This document shows, piece by piece, positions 11,501 to 17,887 of a stretch of 64,000 bases of DNA (its first letter is position 1; each line of letters begins with the position of its first letter). The translations under genes were made by a program, and so were the position numbers. Under the pieces are notes generated by a model, which saw only the letters and a list, made by a program, of their open reading frames with translations, had not been told where the DNA came from and searched no databases. The stretch spans positions 62,001 through 126,000 of the forward strand of contig NZ_VSFF01000017.1 of the NCBI RefSeq assembly GCF_008085905.1, in the 5' to 3' direction. Source of the DNA: Actinomadura syzygii (GTDB lineage: Bacteria > Actinomycetota > Actinomycetes > Streptosporangiales > Streptosporangiaceae).

Positions 11501-12004
11501 CAGCAGCCGCTGGAGCAGCACGAACGTGCTCAGCCCGCCGACGCGCCCGCCCGCCTCGGAGCCGCGCGCGATCAGCGCGACGTCCCCGGTGAGGCCGCGA
11601 GCTGCGGAGACGGCGGCGGCGGTCTCGTCCGGCCCGACGACCTCGACGACCAGGCGGCGGCCGCGGGCGAACCCGGCGAGGTCCACGAGGCCGTCCGGGC
11701 GCAGCAGCGGGGCGTCGACGAGGACGGTGTCCACCGCATCCGGCAGCTCGCCGGGCCGCACCCGGCACCCGGCCGGGACGCGGACCCCGAACGGGCCCGT
11801 CCACCAGCGCCGCACGTCCGCGAGCGCGGCGAGCGCGGCCGCCCGGTCGGCGCCGAGGTCGAGGACCCCGGTCCCGCCCGCCCGCGCGACCGCCACGGCG
11901 AGCCCCGGCACGGGACGGCCGAACGGGGTCACCCCGATGATCCCTGGCCGGGTCCCGGGCCGGGGGCGGTCTCCCGGCCCCTGTCCGTACTCGTCCGCCG
12001 CCAA
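5498..12004 (-). CDS. PfaD-like ER / KS / AT / KR multidomain synthase subunit
   Basis: About 2,168 residues from TTG 12004, which has a GGGGGG tract just upstream; a GTG near 11,932 is an alternative start. The first ~560 residues look like two tandem nitronate-monooxygenase/PfaD-type flavin barrels (VYAAGGIGTHSAAA near 220; VVVQGPMTHVSDG near 300; VFEGGECGGRVG near 440). A ketosynthase follows (about 655-1090) with DAAGAAS where the Cys is expected, although EAHGTGS and SQIGHAG keep both histidines. The acyltransferase (about 1190-1480) has GHGYGEL in place of GHSxGE. A Pro/Glu-rich linker with LPGET repeats is next, then a C-terminal KR (about 1905-2168). That KR has GGARGVTA and FRTKVDGA, but GQADHAAAND with His at the catalytic Tyr position. 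No ACP is visible. It may act mainly as an enoyl reductase and scaffold. Confidence 0.86.
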   Translation of the reverse strand: MAADEYGQGPGDRPRPGTRPGIIGVTPFGRPVPGLAVAVARAGGTGVLDLGADRAAALAALADVRRWWTGPFGVRVPAGCRVRPGELPDAVDTVLVDAPLLRPDGLVDLAGFARGRRLVVEVVGPDETAAAVSAARGLTGDVALIARGSEAGGRVGGLSTFVLLQRLLADPSPNVPVYAAGGIGTHSAAAAVAGGAAGVVLDVQLALVREMDLPADVVSALKAMDGGETVVVDGHRVYTPPVVGPSAPARLGAQPLPVGQDGPLAAALGGRYKTAGGVVRAVLDAIDAHLRAAVRAEPLMRRDGADPVVVQGPMTHVSDGSAFAGAVAQDGGLPFLALALMDGDRVRHLLRETAARLGGRPWGAGVPGFAPPEARAAQLAAVRESAPPYALIAGGGPAEAEPLEAAGIKTYLHVPSPDLLDRYLAGGARRFVFEGGECGGRVGSRASLPLWDAQVERLTESGIDPAELSVMFAGGIHDERSAAMAAALAGPLAERGADVRVLMGTAYLFTSEAVAAGAILPGFQDAALGCDTTALLELAPGHAVRCARTPYVDTFYDTRRELEQAGTPRREVRRRLEKLNLARLRVASKGLRRAAPVDAAAQRSDGMFMMGEVAALRTATTAVAALHEQVTSGATALLAARAAELGVGRSAPAAPARAVDVAIIGIGCVLPGAADADAYWANVVGGVDSVTEVTHWDPEIYHGPSEEGRTPSKWGGFLPDVPFDALAHGIAPDALGRVEPVQLLALEVASRALRDAGYADRPFDRSRTSVVFGAGGGGDLGDAYGIRAALPSYYGEVPPALDARLPRPTDDALSGALTSVIAGRIANRLGLGGASHTVDAAGAASLAALDAACKDLAAGSSDMVLCGGADLRTGIRDYLLFASAGALSPSGRCAAFDASADGVALGEGVACVVLKRLADAERDGDRIYAVVRSVAGAGDGGGLAAEGRRLALSRAYERAGVSPASVGLVEAHGTGSEADDRAELAALNAVFADAAPGAVTLGSVASQIGHAGCAAGLAGLVKTAYALHSGVLPGTLHLSEPNAAWTPDGPLAFGAAARPWAAPPGERHAGVSGSGFGGTNFHAVLSGYGGAPEPVSGLTEWPAELFLIRAADRAAARDEIDRLLALLDGGGDGVGGPPRLRDLARTAAALDGPVQAAVVATGPGDLRRALTAAAEFRSEPGVFVPSGEPGQVAFLFPGEGSERPNMLAGLFVAFPRLQRLLRLDGGRPAPAMFPPAAFTPEDVRRQHAAITDTRAAQPALGIAGLAVHRLLTALGVHPDLAAGHGYGELVALCAAGVFDDADLIELSSARAEAILAAAGNDPGGMAAVAAPLHAVRELLAGSSEVVVAGHDAPRQVVIAGTSAGLEGALAVLSGAGVAVERLPAACAFHSPLVGAASADLRAELARRDLRSPAFPVWANTTAAPYDADPAELAVTLAGQLATPVRFVEQVEAMYAAGARVFVEAGPGRVLTGLVGEILGEHPHTAVSCDAPGEDALTRFLYALAELAAAGVPVDPLPLFAGRDARPLSGIPAARPGWVVNGHLVRTADGGYPPGALRPAERVQEDDAAGGSEAAVLEYLRAGREMIAAQREVILRHLGAIPPDVSEPGPGPADVPAPRPVLPGETLPGETLPDETLPGETLPDERLPAPVEAPRDDYVTVPEVISAPIAHSEAEAMVDAVAPPAPVVPAQACGPEPTTRPGVVRQVPRVVELDALPRPPESGTAFTGRGFQIVDDGCGVALELAVLLERHGALARTVHDVEADADHCDGLVHLAALRPGEPGVLPRAYGGIRRALAGGLRWLVVASGAGGTFGRRFAGGGIGDPAPGAGLGGLARTIALEHPEAHVRALDVDTKETPRAIAQRILAELLNPDGPVVVGHEGERRNGLSVVPADLDGDPAPPVAPDGVVLLTGGARGVTARLALELARTSGCHLEIIGRTPEPRGVPAFPAAPDEPALRRTLVAEGNRQPAEIEATIRTVLVEREMRRNLDALRRHAASVRYHAADARDPNAVRGVVDDVYLRHGRLDGVVHGAGVVEDRLVRDKSPESFDRVFRTKVDGACALAQAVRPDLGFLVVLGSVAGVHGSRGQADHAAANDACDTLAHVWRTRLRGRVLVADWGPWAGGGPATPVQARCGGGLIDPDAGAAALLREIAHGHETQVVFTGAVR
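7065..7144 (-). repeat. 15-bp tandem repeat encoding LPGET/LPDET linker
   Basis: Five 15-bp units (consensus on the + strand ggcagcgtctcgccg) plus a 5-bp partial unit. They encode alternating LPGET, LPDET and LPDER in the linker between the AT and KR domains of the large synthase. Pfa-type synthases usually carry tandem ACPs in this position; here only low-complexity linker is seen. Confidence 0.85.
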
Positions 12005-12317
12005 TGCACTGCCCCCCGACGTCCGCCGGCCCTCCGCGGGCCCGTGACAACGGTGCGCCAGACTACGGTCGGTGACCGTCCGGAAACCGGGACGACACAC
12101 CACCGGGCCCGCCCATGGCGGCGCCGCAAAGGACTTTGAACCGTCCGTTGACCCTCAACGGGGATTCCGGTCTTCCGCCGATCGCGGGCGGGTCCGCCGA
12201 CCTGACCGCTGTGGGACGCCGCTGACCAGGGTCTCGCCTCGGCCGAGAATTTCCCGCATAATGGCGGTCACAGCCCGTAGCGGCGTTGCGACGGGCGTCG
12301 GGCCAGGTGGGTGCGTG
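12005..12317. promoter_or_regulatory. Divergent intergenic region between synthase operon and RelA-like gene
   Basis: 313 bp without a gene. It must hold the promoter of the minus-strand lipid/PKS operon and that of the plus-strand RelA/SpoT-like gene. A small hairpin CCGTTGACCCTCAACGG lies near 12,143-12,159, and a CATAAT hexamer near 12,255 could be a -10 for the plus-strand gene, though no good -35 is visible. Promoter positions are not resolved. Confidence 0.4.
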
Positions 12318-14030
12318 ATGGCGACGCTCATTCCGGCGATCGGACGGCTCCGGCCGCCGGCGCGTCGAGGGGAGGCGTCCGGCGGCCCGGACCCCGTGCG
12401 GGCCGCCCTCGCGCCGCTGCTTGCCGCGCACCGGGCCGCCTGCCCGGGCGCGGACGAGGCGGAGCTGCTGCGCGGGTACGCGGTCGCGGAGCGGCTGCAC
12501 CGCGGGCAGCTCCGCAAGTCGGGCGCCCCGTACATCACCCACCCGCTGGCCGTCGCGCTGATCCTCGCCGGGATGGGCCTCGACACCCGGACCCTCGTCG
12601 CCGCGCTGCTGCACGACACCGTCGAGGACACCCCCTACACGCTCGGGGAGCTGCGCGCCGAGTTCGGCGAGGAGATCGCGGTCCTGGTCGACGGCGTGAC
12701 GAAGCTCGACGGCGAGCGGTGGGGCGACCGGGCCGAGGCCGAGACGTTCCGGAAGATCGTGCTGGCCGCGGCCGCCGACCTGCGGGTCCTGGTGATCAAG
12801 CTGGCGGACCGGCTGCACAACCTGCGCACGCTCGGCTTCCAGCCGCCGCACAAGCGGGAGCGGATCGCGAAGGCGTCGCACGAGCTGCTCGTCCCGTTCG
12901 CGGAGCGGCTCGGCATCCACGTCCTCAAGCGGGAGATGGACGACCTCGCGTTCGCCGCCCGCGACCCCGGCGCGCACGCCGCCACCGCGCGGGCCGTCCG
13001 GCGCGCCCTGCGCGGCGCCGACGGGGCGTTCGGGCCCGCGACGGCGCTGCTCGGAACGTCCCTCGCCGAGCACGGCGTGGCGGCGGAGGTGCGGGTCAGG
13101 CCGTCGCACCTGTACGCGGTGCACCAGACGTCCGGCGGCGACCTCGCCGGGCTGCGGCCCGGCGAGGCGGCGCGGCTGCTGCTGCTCGTGGACGGCGCCG
13201 AACGCGACTGCTACATCGCCCTCGGCGCCGTGCACGCCGCGCTCCACCCGGTGGCCGGGCAGGTCCGCGACTTCATCGCGACGCCGAAGGACAACCTGTA
13301 CCGGTCGCTGCACACCCGCGTGATCAGCCCGGACGGCGACCCGTTCGAGGTGATCATCCGGAGCCGGGCGATGCACCCGGTCGCCGAGTACGGGATCGTC
13401 GCGCACATCCGGGACGCGCGCGGCGGCGCGGGCGCCGCGGTCACCGAGCGCCGCGACCTCGTCTGGCTGAGCCGCCTGCTCGCCTGGCAGTCGGACGCGC
13501 CGTCCGCCGAGTTCCTCGACCGGCTGCGCACCGACCTCGCCGCCGGGAACGTCGCCGCGTTCACCCCGGACGGCGACATCGTCCCGCTGCCCGCCGGGGC
13601 GACCGCGCTCGACTTCGCCTACGCGCTCGGCCCGCGGATCGGCGACCGCTGCATCGGCGCCGTCGTCAACGGACGGCTCGCGCCGATGTCGGTGCAGGTC
13701 CGCAGCGGGAACGTCATCGAGATCCTGACCGACCCGGGCGGGACGCCGTCCGAGGACTGGCTGGGCTTCGCGGTCACGGTGCCCGCCCGCGTCCACATCC
13801 AGCAGTGCCTCGCCCGGCGGCACGCCGAGGAGGCCGCGGACGCGGGCCGCCGCCGCCTCGTCCGCGCCCTGGCCCGGCGCGACGTCGACCTGCTCTCCGC
13901 CGAGGCCCGCGGCGACTCCCTCGCGGTGGCGCGCGAACTCGGCTACACCGAGATCGACGACATGTACGCGGCCCTGGACGGCGGCTCCCTCGCCCTCGAC
14001 GACCTCCTGGACCGCTTCACCCGCACCTGA
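12318..14030 (+). CDS. RelA/SpoT homologue (HD hydrolase, synthetase-like, TGS)
   Basis: 570 residues from ATG 12318, with AGGTGG 7 bases upstream. Order: HD (p)ppGpp hydrolase domain with HDTVEDT (near residue 99), synthetase-like domain (YRSLHTRVI near 330, FEVIIRS near 345), then a TGS domain (AFTPDGDIVPLPAGATALDF). The protein stops soon after TGS, so the ACT domain of full-length Rel (about 750-850 residues) is missing. In the synthetase part the usual RPKHLY basic motif reads RPSHLY. The segment where the Mg-binding Asp lies in Rel enzymes (YDLVGVR-like) reads GEAARLL. I infer a hydrolase-biased or regulatory paralogue; another full-length Rel is expected elsewhere in the genome. Confidence 0.85.
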   Translation: MATLIPAIGRLRPPARRGEASGGPDPVRAALAPLLAAHRAACPGADEAELLRGYAVAERLHRGQLRKSGAPYITHPLAVALILAGMGLDTRTLVAALLHDTVEDTPYTLGELRAEFGEEIAVLVDGVTKLDGERWGDRAEAETFRKIVLAAAADLRVLVIKLADRLHNLRTLGFQPPHKRERIAKASHELLVPFAERLGIHVLKREMDDLAFAARDPGAHAATARAVRRALRGADGAFGPATALLGTSLAEHGVAAEVRVRPSHLYAVHQTSGGDLAGLRPGEAARLLLLVDGAERDCYIALGAVHAALHPVAGQVRDFIATPKDNLYRSLHTRVISPDGDPFEVIIRSRAMHPVAEYGIVAHIRDARGGAGAAVTERRDLVWLSRLLAWQSDAPSAEFLDRLRTDLAAGNVAAFTPDGDIVPLPAGATALDFAYALGPRIGDRCIGAVVNGRLAPMSVQVRSGNVIEILTDPGGTPSEDWLGFAVTVPARVHIQQCLARRHAEEAADAGRRRLVRALARRDVDLLSAEARGDSLAVARELGYTEIDDMYAALDGGSLALDDLLDRFTRT

Positions 14031-14092
14031 ACAGGGCTCGCGGGCGGGGCGCGCGGGCGGGGGTGGTTACGCTGGCGCCCGAGGTGATCGCA

Positions 14093-14533
14093 TTGGGGTT
14101 CGAGTACGGCGTCGACGGGCCGAAGGTGATCGTGGCCGGCGTGGACGGGTCCGAGACGTCGCTGCGCGCGGGCGCCTACGCGTGGGGCCTCGCGCGCCGC
14201 AACGGGGCGCGGCTGATCGCCGTGCACGTGGCGTCGGTGTCGTCGCTGTCGGCGCTCACCCCCGGCGGCGCGGCCGCGATGCGGGAGACCGCCGACGACG
14301 TCGCCGCCGACCTGCGCCGCAACCTGGAGGAGGCCGCCGGGCGCGCCGAGGTCCGGTACGAGTTCGTCACCGAGCCCGGCGACCCGTACACGGTGCTCGC
14401 CCGCGTCGCCGACGAGTCCCGCGCGGACGTCGTCGTGGTCGGCGCGTCGGCGCAGGCCGGGCACCGGCTGATCGGGTCGGTCGCCGTCCGACTGGTCCGG
14501 ACGGGCCGCTGGCCGGTCACCGTCGTCCCCTAG
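14093..14533 (+). CDS. Universal stress protein (UspA family), single domain
   Basis: About 146 residues. TTG 14093 is preferred because GAGGTGA sits 5-6 bases before it; GTG 14063 and GTG 14084 are in-frame alternatives. The N-terminus VIVAGVDGSETS and the C-terminal stretch VVVGASAQAGHRLIGSVAVRLVR match the nucleotide-binding G-2x-G-9x-G(S/T) signature of ATP-binding Usp proteins. Role: cytosolic stress-associated nucleotide-binding protein, client unknown. It lies 62 bp downstream of the RelA/SpoT-like gene on the same strand, so co-transcription of two stress-response genes is plausible. An Asn/Gly-rich loop is partly replaced (GASAQAGH), so ATP binding is likely but not certain. Confidence 0.85.
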   Translation: MGFEYGVDGPKVIVAGVDGSETSLRAGAYAWGLARRNGARLIAVHVASVSSLSALTPGGAAAMRETADDVAADLRRNLEEAAGRAEVRYEFVTEPGDPYTVLARVADESRADVVVVGASAQAGHRLIGSVAVRLVRTGRWPVTVVP

Positions 14534-14542
14534 GGGACGCGC

Positions 14543-15190
14543 TCAGCGGGAGCGGGGCCGGCGGCGGCGGGGCCGGGGGGCGGACTCCCAGGTGAACGGC
14601 CGGGTGCCCGCCACCACGGCGGACAGCAGCACGACCACCGCCGTCCCGCCGACGAGGTTGAGCCCGGACGTCGCGAGCGCCGCGTCGAACGGCCCGTTCA
14701 TCGTCAGCGGCAGGATCGCGAGGAGCAGGACGGCGAACCCGCCGATCCACGCGAACGCCCGGACCGGACGCGCCGCCGACGCGAGCAGCAGGTGCATCAG
14801 CGCGGTCGCCTGGATCGTTCCCGCCATCGCGCACAGCGCGTAGCTCGTCGCGGCGGGCGCGGCGGAGGTGTGCCCGCCCGCGAACACCGGGACCTCCGTC
14901 CCGAACGTCGTGCGCAGCCCGACCACCGCGGCGAACCCCAGCATGCCCGCGGTCAGCGCCGCGCAGACGCCCGTCCACCAGAGCGGGCGCAGCGGCGGCC
15001 CGGCGGAGGCGGAGATCCGCTCGTGCAGCGCGGCGTAGTCCTGGTAGCGCCGGACCGGGGCCGTCTCCGGCGGGCGCCGCCGCGCCGTGGCGGGACACCG
15101 GATCGACCGCTCCCAGGGCCGTGGCGCGGTACGGCCGGCGCGCCTGCCGTGCGGGCCGCCGGAGTACCGCCCGAATGACGAATCGGGCAT
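14543..15190 (-). CDS. Small polytopic membrane protein, function unknown
   Basis: 215 residues from ATG 15190, with a strong GGAGGGGAAG ribosome site directly upstream. The first ~65 residues are Arg/Pro-rich and probably cytosolic. Four hydrophobic segments follow (about WWTGVCAALTAGMLGFAAVV, SYALCAMAGTIQATALMHLLL, AFAWIGGFAVLLLAILPL, GLNLVGGTAVVVLLSAVVAG), and the tail is Arg-rich (PRPRRRRPRSR). The layout is like small four-helix actinobacterial membrane proteins such as DUF6069, but I cannot assign a family with confidence. It converges on the Usp gene with a 9-bp gap and is probably monocistronic. Confidence 0.7.
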   Translation of the reverse strand: MPDSSFGRYSGGPHGRRAGRTAPRPWERSIRCPATARRRPPETAPVRRYQDYAALHERISASAGPPLRPLWWTGVCAALTAGMLGFAAVVGLRTTFGTEVPVFAGGHTSAAPAATSYALCAMAGTIQATALMHLLLASAARPVRAFAWIGGFAVLLLAILPLTMNGPFDAALATSGLNLVGGTAVVVLLSAVVAGTRPFTWESAPRPRRRRPRSR

Positions 15191-15331
15191 CTTCCCCTCC
15201 CCCGGTGCGAACGTAGGGGTGCTACCCGGCACCGTGGGGCGGAACTCCCTCAAGCTGACATTTTGCCGATGCTTGCCGGACCGGCTTGCCTGGACGAGCC
15301 CCGGTTATGCCCACTGACCTGGGAAAACGCG

Positions 15332-15369
15332 ACGGCCCCCAGGGGAGCGGTCGCTCCCTCGGGGGCCGT
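15332..15369 (-). terminator. Intrinsic terminator of glnII
   Basis: Stem ACGGCCCCC (15332-15340) pairs with GGGGGCCGT (15361-15369), with an inner stem GGGAGCG/CGCTCCC. Read on the minus strand it is followed by GCGTTTTCCC, and it lies 12 bp past the glnII stop codon. Confidence 0.8.
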
Positions 15370-15381
15370 GGCCTCGTCCGG

Positions 15382-16395
15382 TCAGACCTGTCCGGCCCGC
15401 TCCAGCGCCGCGCAGCAGGTGCCGGTGATCAGCCGGGTCACCGTGTACGGGTCGACGTTGGCGTTCGGCCGCCGGTCCTCGATGTAGCCGCGCTTCTCGA
15501 CCTCGACCTGCCACGGGATCCGCACGGACGCGCCCCGGTCCGACACGCCGTAGCTGAACTCGCTCCACGCCGCCGTCTCGTGCATGCCGGTCAGCCGCCG
15601 CTCGATGTCCGCGCCGTACCCGGCCACGTGCTCGTCCGCCTTCTCCGCGAGCGCCTCGCACGCCGTGACGATCGCGTCGTAGCCCTCGCGCATGGCCCTG
15701 GTCGAGAAGTTCGTGTGCGCGCCCGCGCCGTTCCAGTCGCCCTCGACCGGCTTCGGGTCCAGGGTGGCGGAGACGTCGTGGTCCTCGGCGATGCGGTACA
15801 GCAGCCAGCGGGCGATCCACATGTGGTCGCCGACCTCGACCGGGCCCGCCGGGCCGATCTGGAACTCCCACTGGCCGGGCATGACCTCGGCGTTGATCCC
15901 GGAGATCTTCAGCCCGGCGTCGAGGCAGGCGTCCAGGTGCTGCTCGACGACGTCGCGGCCGAACACCTCGTCGGAGCCGACGCCGCAGTAGTAGAAGCCC
16001 TGCGGGGCCGGGAAACCGCGCTCGGGGAAGCCGAGCGGGCGGCCGTCCTTGAAGAACGTGTACTCCTGCTCGATCCCGTACCAGGAGTCCTGGTCGGCGT
16101 ACTGCTCGGCGATCGGACGGAGCTTGGCCCTGGTGTTGGTCTCGTGGGGCGTCCCGTCGACGAGGTACACCTCGCACAGGACGAGCTTGTTGTCCCCGCC
16201 CCGGATCGGGTCGGGACACGCGAACACCGGCTTGAGGACGCAGTCGGAGCGGTCGCCCGGCGCCTGGTTCGTGCTGGACCCGTCGAAACCCCAGTCCGGC
16301 AGGTCGGCACCGTCGGCGAGGACCCTCGTCTTCGACCGCAGCCGCGCGGTCGGCTCGGTGCCGTCGATCCAGATGTACTCGGCCTTGTAGCTCAA
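15382..16395 (-). CDS. glnII: Glutamine synthetase type II (GlnII, eukaryote-like)
   Basis: 337 residues, the usual length for GSII (the GSI type is about 470). TTG 16395 begins LSYKAEYIWIDG and has GAAGGGAC upstream. Signature blocks: LPDWGFDGSSTNQA (near 33-46), WYGIEQEYTFF (near 105), KISGINAEVMPGQWEFQIGP (near 155), NGAGAHTNFSTRAMR (near 220) and RIPWQV with NVDPY at the C-terminus. It condenses glutamate and ammonia with ATP to glutamine in the cytosol. Streptomyces and relatives carry this heat-labile GSII beside GlnA, and it is induced by nitrogen limitation through GlnR; a GlnR-like half-site pair lies upstream. Transcribed alone, with its own terminator. Confidence 0.95.
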   Translation of the reverse strand: MSYKAEYIWIDGTEPTARLRSKTRVLADGADLPDWGFDGSSTNQAPGDRSDCVLKPVFACPDPIRGGDNKLVLCEVYLVDGTPHETNTRAKLRPIAEQYADQDSWYGIEQEYTFFKDGRPLGFPERGFPAPQGFYYCGVGSDEVFGRDVVEQHLDACLDAGLKISGINAEVMPGQWEFQIGPAGPVEVGDHMWIARWLLYRIAEDHDVSATLDPKPVEGDWNGAGAHTNFSTRAMREGYDAIVTACEALAEKADEHVAGYGADIERRLTGMHETAAWSEFSYGVSDRGASVRIPWQVEVEKRGYIEDRRPNANVDPYTVTRLITGTCCAALERAGQV

Positions 16396-16456
16396 CGTCG
16401 GTCCCTTCGGGCGGTTTCGGCTGGGTCTCACGGTGCCAACCAGGCATTTCGGACCT

Positions 16457-16472
16457 GTTGCCCGTTTGTGAA
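16457..16472 (-). promoter_or_regulatory. Possible GlnR box upstream of glnII
   Basis: On the minus strand TTCAC-n6-GCAAC fits the actinobacterial GlnR pattern GTNAC-n6-GNAAC with one mismatch. A further GAAAT follows after another 6 bases. It is about 62-77 bp upstream of the glnII start, a sensible place for activation. Pattern match by eye only. Confidence 0.35.
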
Positions 16473-16499
16473 CGGCATGTAAACCGCGCTCCCCGGCCC

Positions 16500-16513
16500 G
16501 TGACGCACGTCAC
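16500..16513. promoter_or_regulatory. Crp-like palindrome GTGA-n6-TCAC
   Basis: GTGACGCACGTCAC is a perfect 14-bp palindrome matching the core Crp/Fnr-family operator (GTGA-n6-TCAC). It lies between divergent glnII and the secreted beta-helix gene. Which gene it serves, and which regulator binds, cannot be told from sequence. Confidence 0.35.
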
Positions 16514-16708
16514 GCCCGCCGGGCCGGTTCGACAATTCTCCCCTTTCCGGAAAATCGGCAAACCTCACCGGCCAGCAAAAGACCCTCGGAATGTTTTACT
16601 TCTCGCACATCAACGGAATAGCGTTCCGGGTTCAAGATGATCTAGGAATTCCGTTGCCGCGCGGGGCCATGGACCCCGCGCGTGCGCAAAAGAATCGGGG
16701 GAAAAGGA

Positions 16709-17761
16709 ATGAGGCGGACTATTGCGGCCGCGCTCGGAACAACGGCCGCCCTGGCGGGAATCGCCGGGATCACGCCGTCGGCCCGGGCAGCGGCGCCCCG
16801 CGCCCACGTGCACGTCGTCCCGCCGGGGCACTCGATCCAGCGGGCCGTCGACCGGGCCAGGCCGGGCGACGTCATCAAGCTCAAGGCCGGACACTACGAC
16901 GGGGGCGTGATCGTCCGCAAACGCCTCACGATCCAGGGCGAGGGCAACCGGACGATCCTGCGCCCCGGCGGCACCGACCACTGCGCGAAGGCCAAGCACC
17001 CCGGAATGGGGATCTGCGTCGTCGGCCGGGCCGGTCATCCCGTCAAGGGCGTGACGATCCGGAACCTCGTCGTCCGCGATTTCGCGGACACCGGCGTATT
17101 CGGCATCTACACCGACCGCCTGTCGGTGCTGAGCGTCCTCGCCCGCAACAACGGCGAATACGGCATCGCGGAGTTCAATTCCACCCGCGGCCGCTTCCGC
17201 TGGAACTGGGCCGTCGACAACAAGGACGACGCGGGCCTCTACGTCGGCGACACCGCCAACGCGCGCGGCACCGAAGTCTCCGACAACCATTCCGTCGGCA
17301 ACACGCTCGGAGTGCTCGTCCGGCACGCGCGGCACGTCCTCGTGCACGACAACTCGATCACCTACAACTGCGTCGGCGTCGCGCTCGTCGACGACGGCCA
17401 GCGCACCGGCCAGGGCAACAACCTGGTCTGGAAGAACCACGTCACGAAGAACAACCGGTCCTGCGCGGCGCACGGGCCCGTCCCCGCGCTCGGCGGAACC
17501 GGCATCCTCTTCTTCGGCGGCGACCACAACGCCGTCGAGCGGAACACGGTCACGGACAACAGGGGCAGGCTCCCCTACTCCGGAGGCATCGTCCTGTTCC
17601 GCGGCGTCCCGCCGCAGAGCCGTCCGGCCCGCGACAACCTGATCAAGAAGAACCGCCTCCACGGCAACGAGCCGTTCGACCTGGTCGACAAGAGCGGCAG
17701 CAGGACGAACCGCTTCGTCCGCAACTCCTGCCGCACGTCGAACCCGCGCGGCCTCTGCTGA
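16709..17761 (+). CDS. Secreted right-handed beta-helix (NosD/pectate-lyase-like) protein
   Basis: 350 residues from ATG 16709 with GGGGGAAAAGGA upstream. Residues 1-29 form a Sec signal peptide (Arg-rich start, Ala/Gly/Leu core, ARA-AAP cleavage region). The mature protein has VHVVPPGHSIQRAVDRARPGD, the standard opening of periplasmic copper-binding/NosD-type and CASH-domain beta helices, followed by repeated short strands with N-ladder residues (IRNLVVRDF, ARNNGEYGIAEF, DNHSVGNTLGVLV, DNSITYNCVGVALVDD, ERNTVTDN). Six Cys residues in the secreted part could form disulfides. These folds usually bind or cleave polysaccharide, but I see no clear catalytic signature, so the activity is unassigned. 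Monocistronic, with a terminator just downstream. Confidence 0.8.
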   Translation: MRRTIAAALGTTAALAGIAGITPSARAAAPRAHVHVVPPGHSIQRAVDRARPGDVIKLKAGHYDGGVIVRKRLTIQGEGNRTILRPGGTDHCAKAKHPGMGICVVGRAGHPVKGVTIRNLVVRDFADTGVFGIYTDRLSVLSVLARNNGEYGIAEFNSTRGRFRWNWAVDNKDDAGLYVGDTANARGTEVSDNHSVGNTLGVLVRHARHVLVHDNSITYNCVGVALVDDGQRTGQGNNLVWKNHVTKNNRSCAAHGPVPALGGTGILFFGGDHNAVERNTVTDNRGRLPYSGGIVLFRGVPPQSRPARDNLIKKNRLHGNEPFDLVDKSGSRTNRFVRNSCRTSNPRGLC

Positions 17762-17772
17762 CCGATCCGACC

Positions 17773-17802
17773 GGAGCCCCCTGTTCCCGAACAGGGGGCT
17801 CC
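17773..17802 (+). terminator. Strong hairpin after the beta-helix gene
   Basis: GGAGCCCCCTGTTC (17773-17786) pairs perfectly with GAACAGGGGGCTCC (17789-17802), a 14-bp stem beginning 12 bp after the stop codon. There is no T-run, as is common in high-GC actinobacteria. Confidence 0.75.
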
Positions 17803-17887
17803 TGTCACACACCCGCCCGGCCCGGCTCAGGGTGATATTTCGCCGCGCACGCCCACGACAGGCGACGATCACCTAATGTAGGCGGCA

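Noticed and set aside
5498..12004. KS reading DAAGAAS taken as a KSQ-type decarboxylating loading domain
   Set aside because: KSQ domains have Gln at the cysteine position; here it is Gly, and there is no ACP partner in the protein.
5534..12139. 2,201-codon open frame on the plus strand
   Set aside because: Antisense shadow of the synthase genes in GC-rich DNA. The product is low-complexity Arg/Gly/Ala with no domain, while the minus strand has complete KS, AT and KR motifs.
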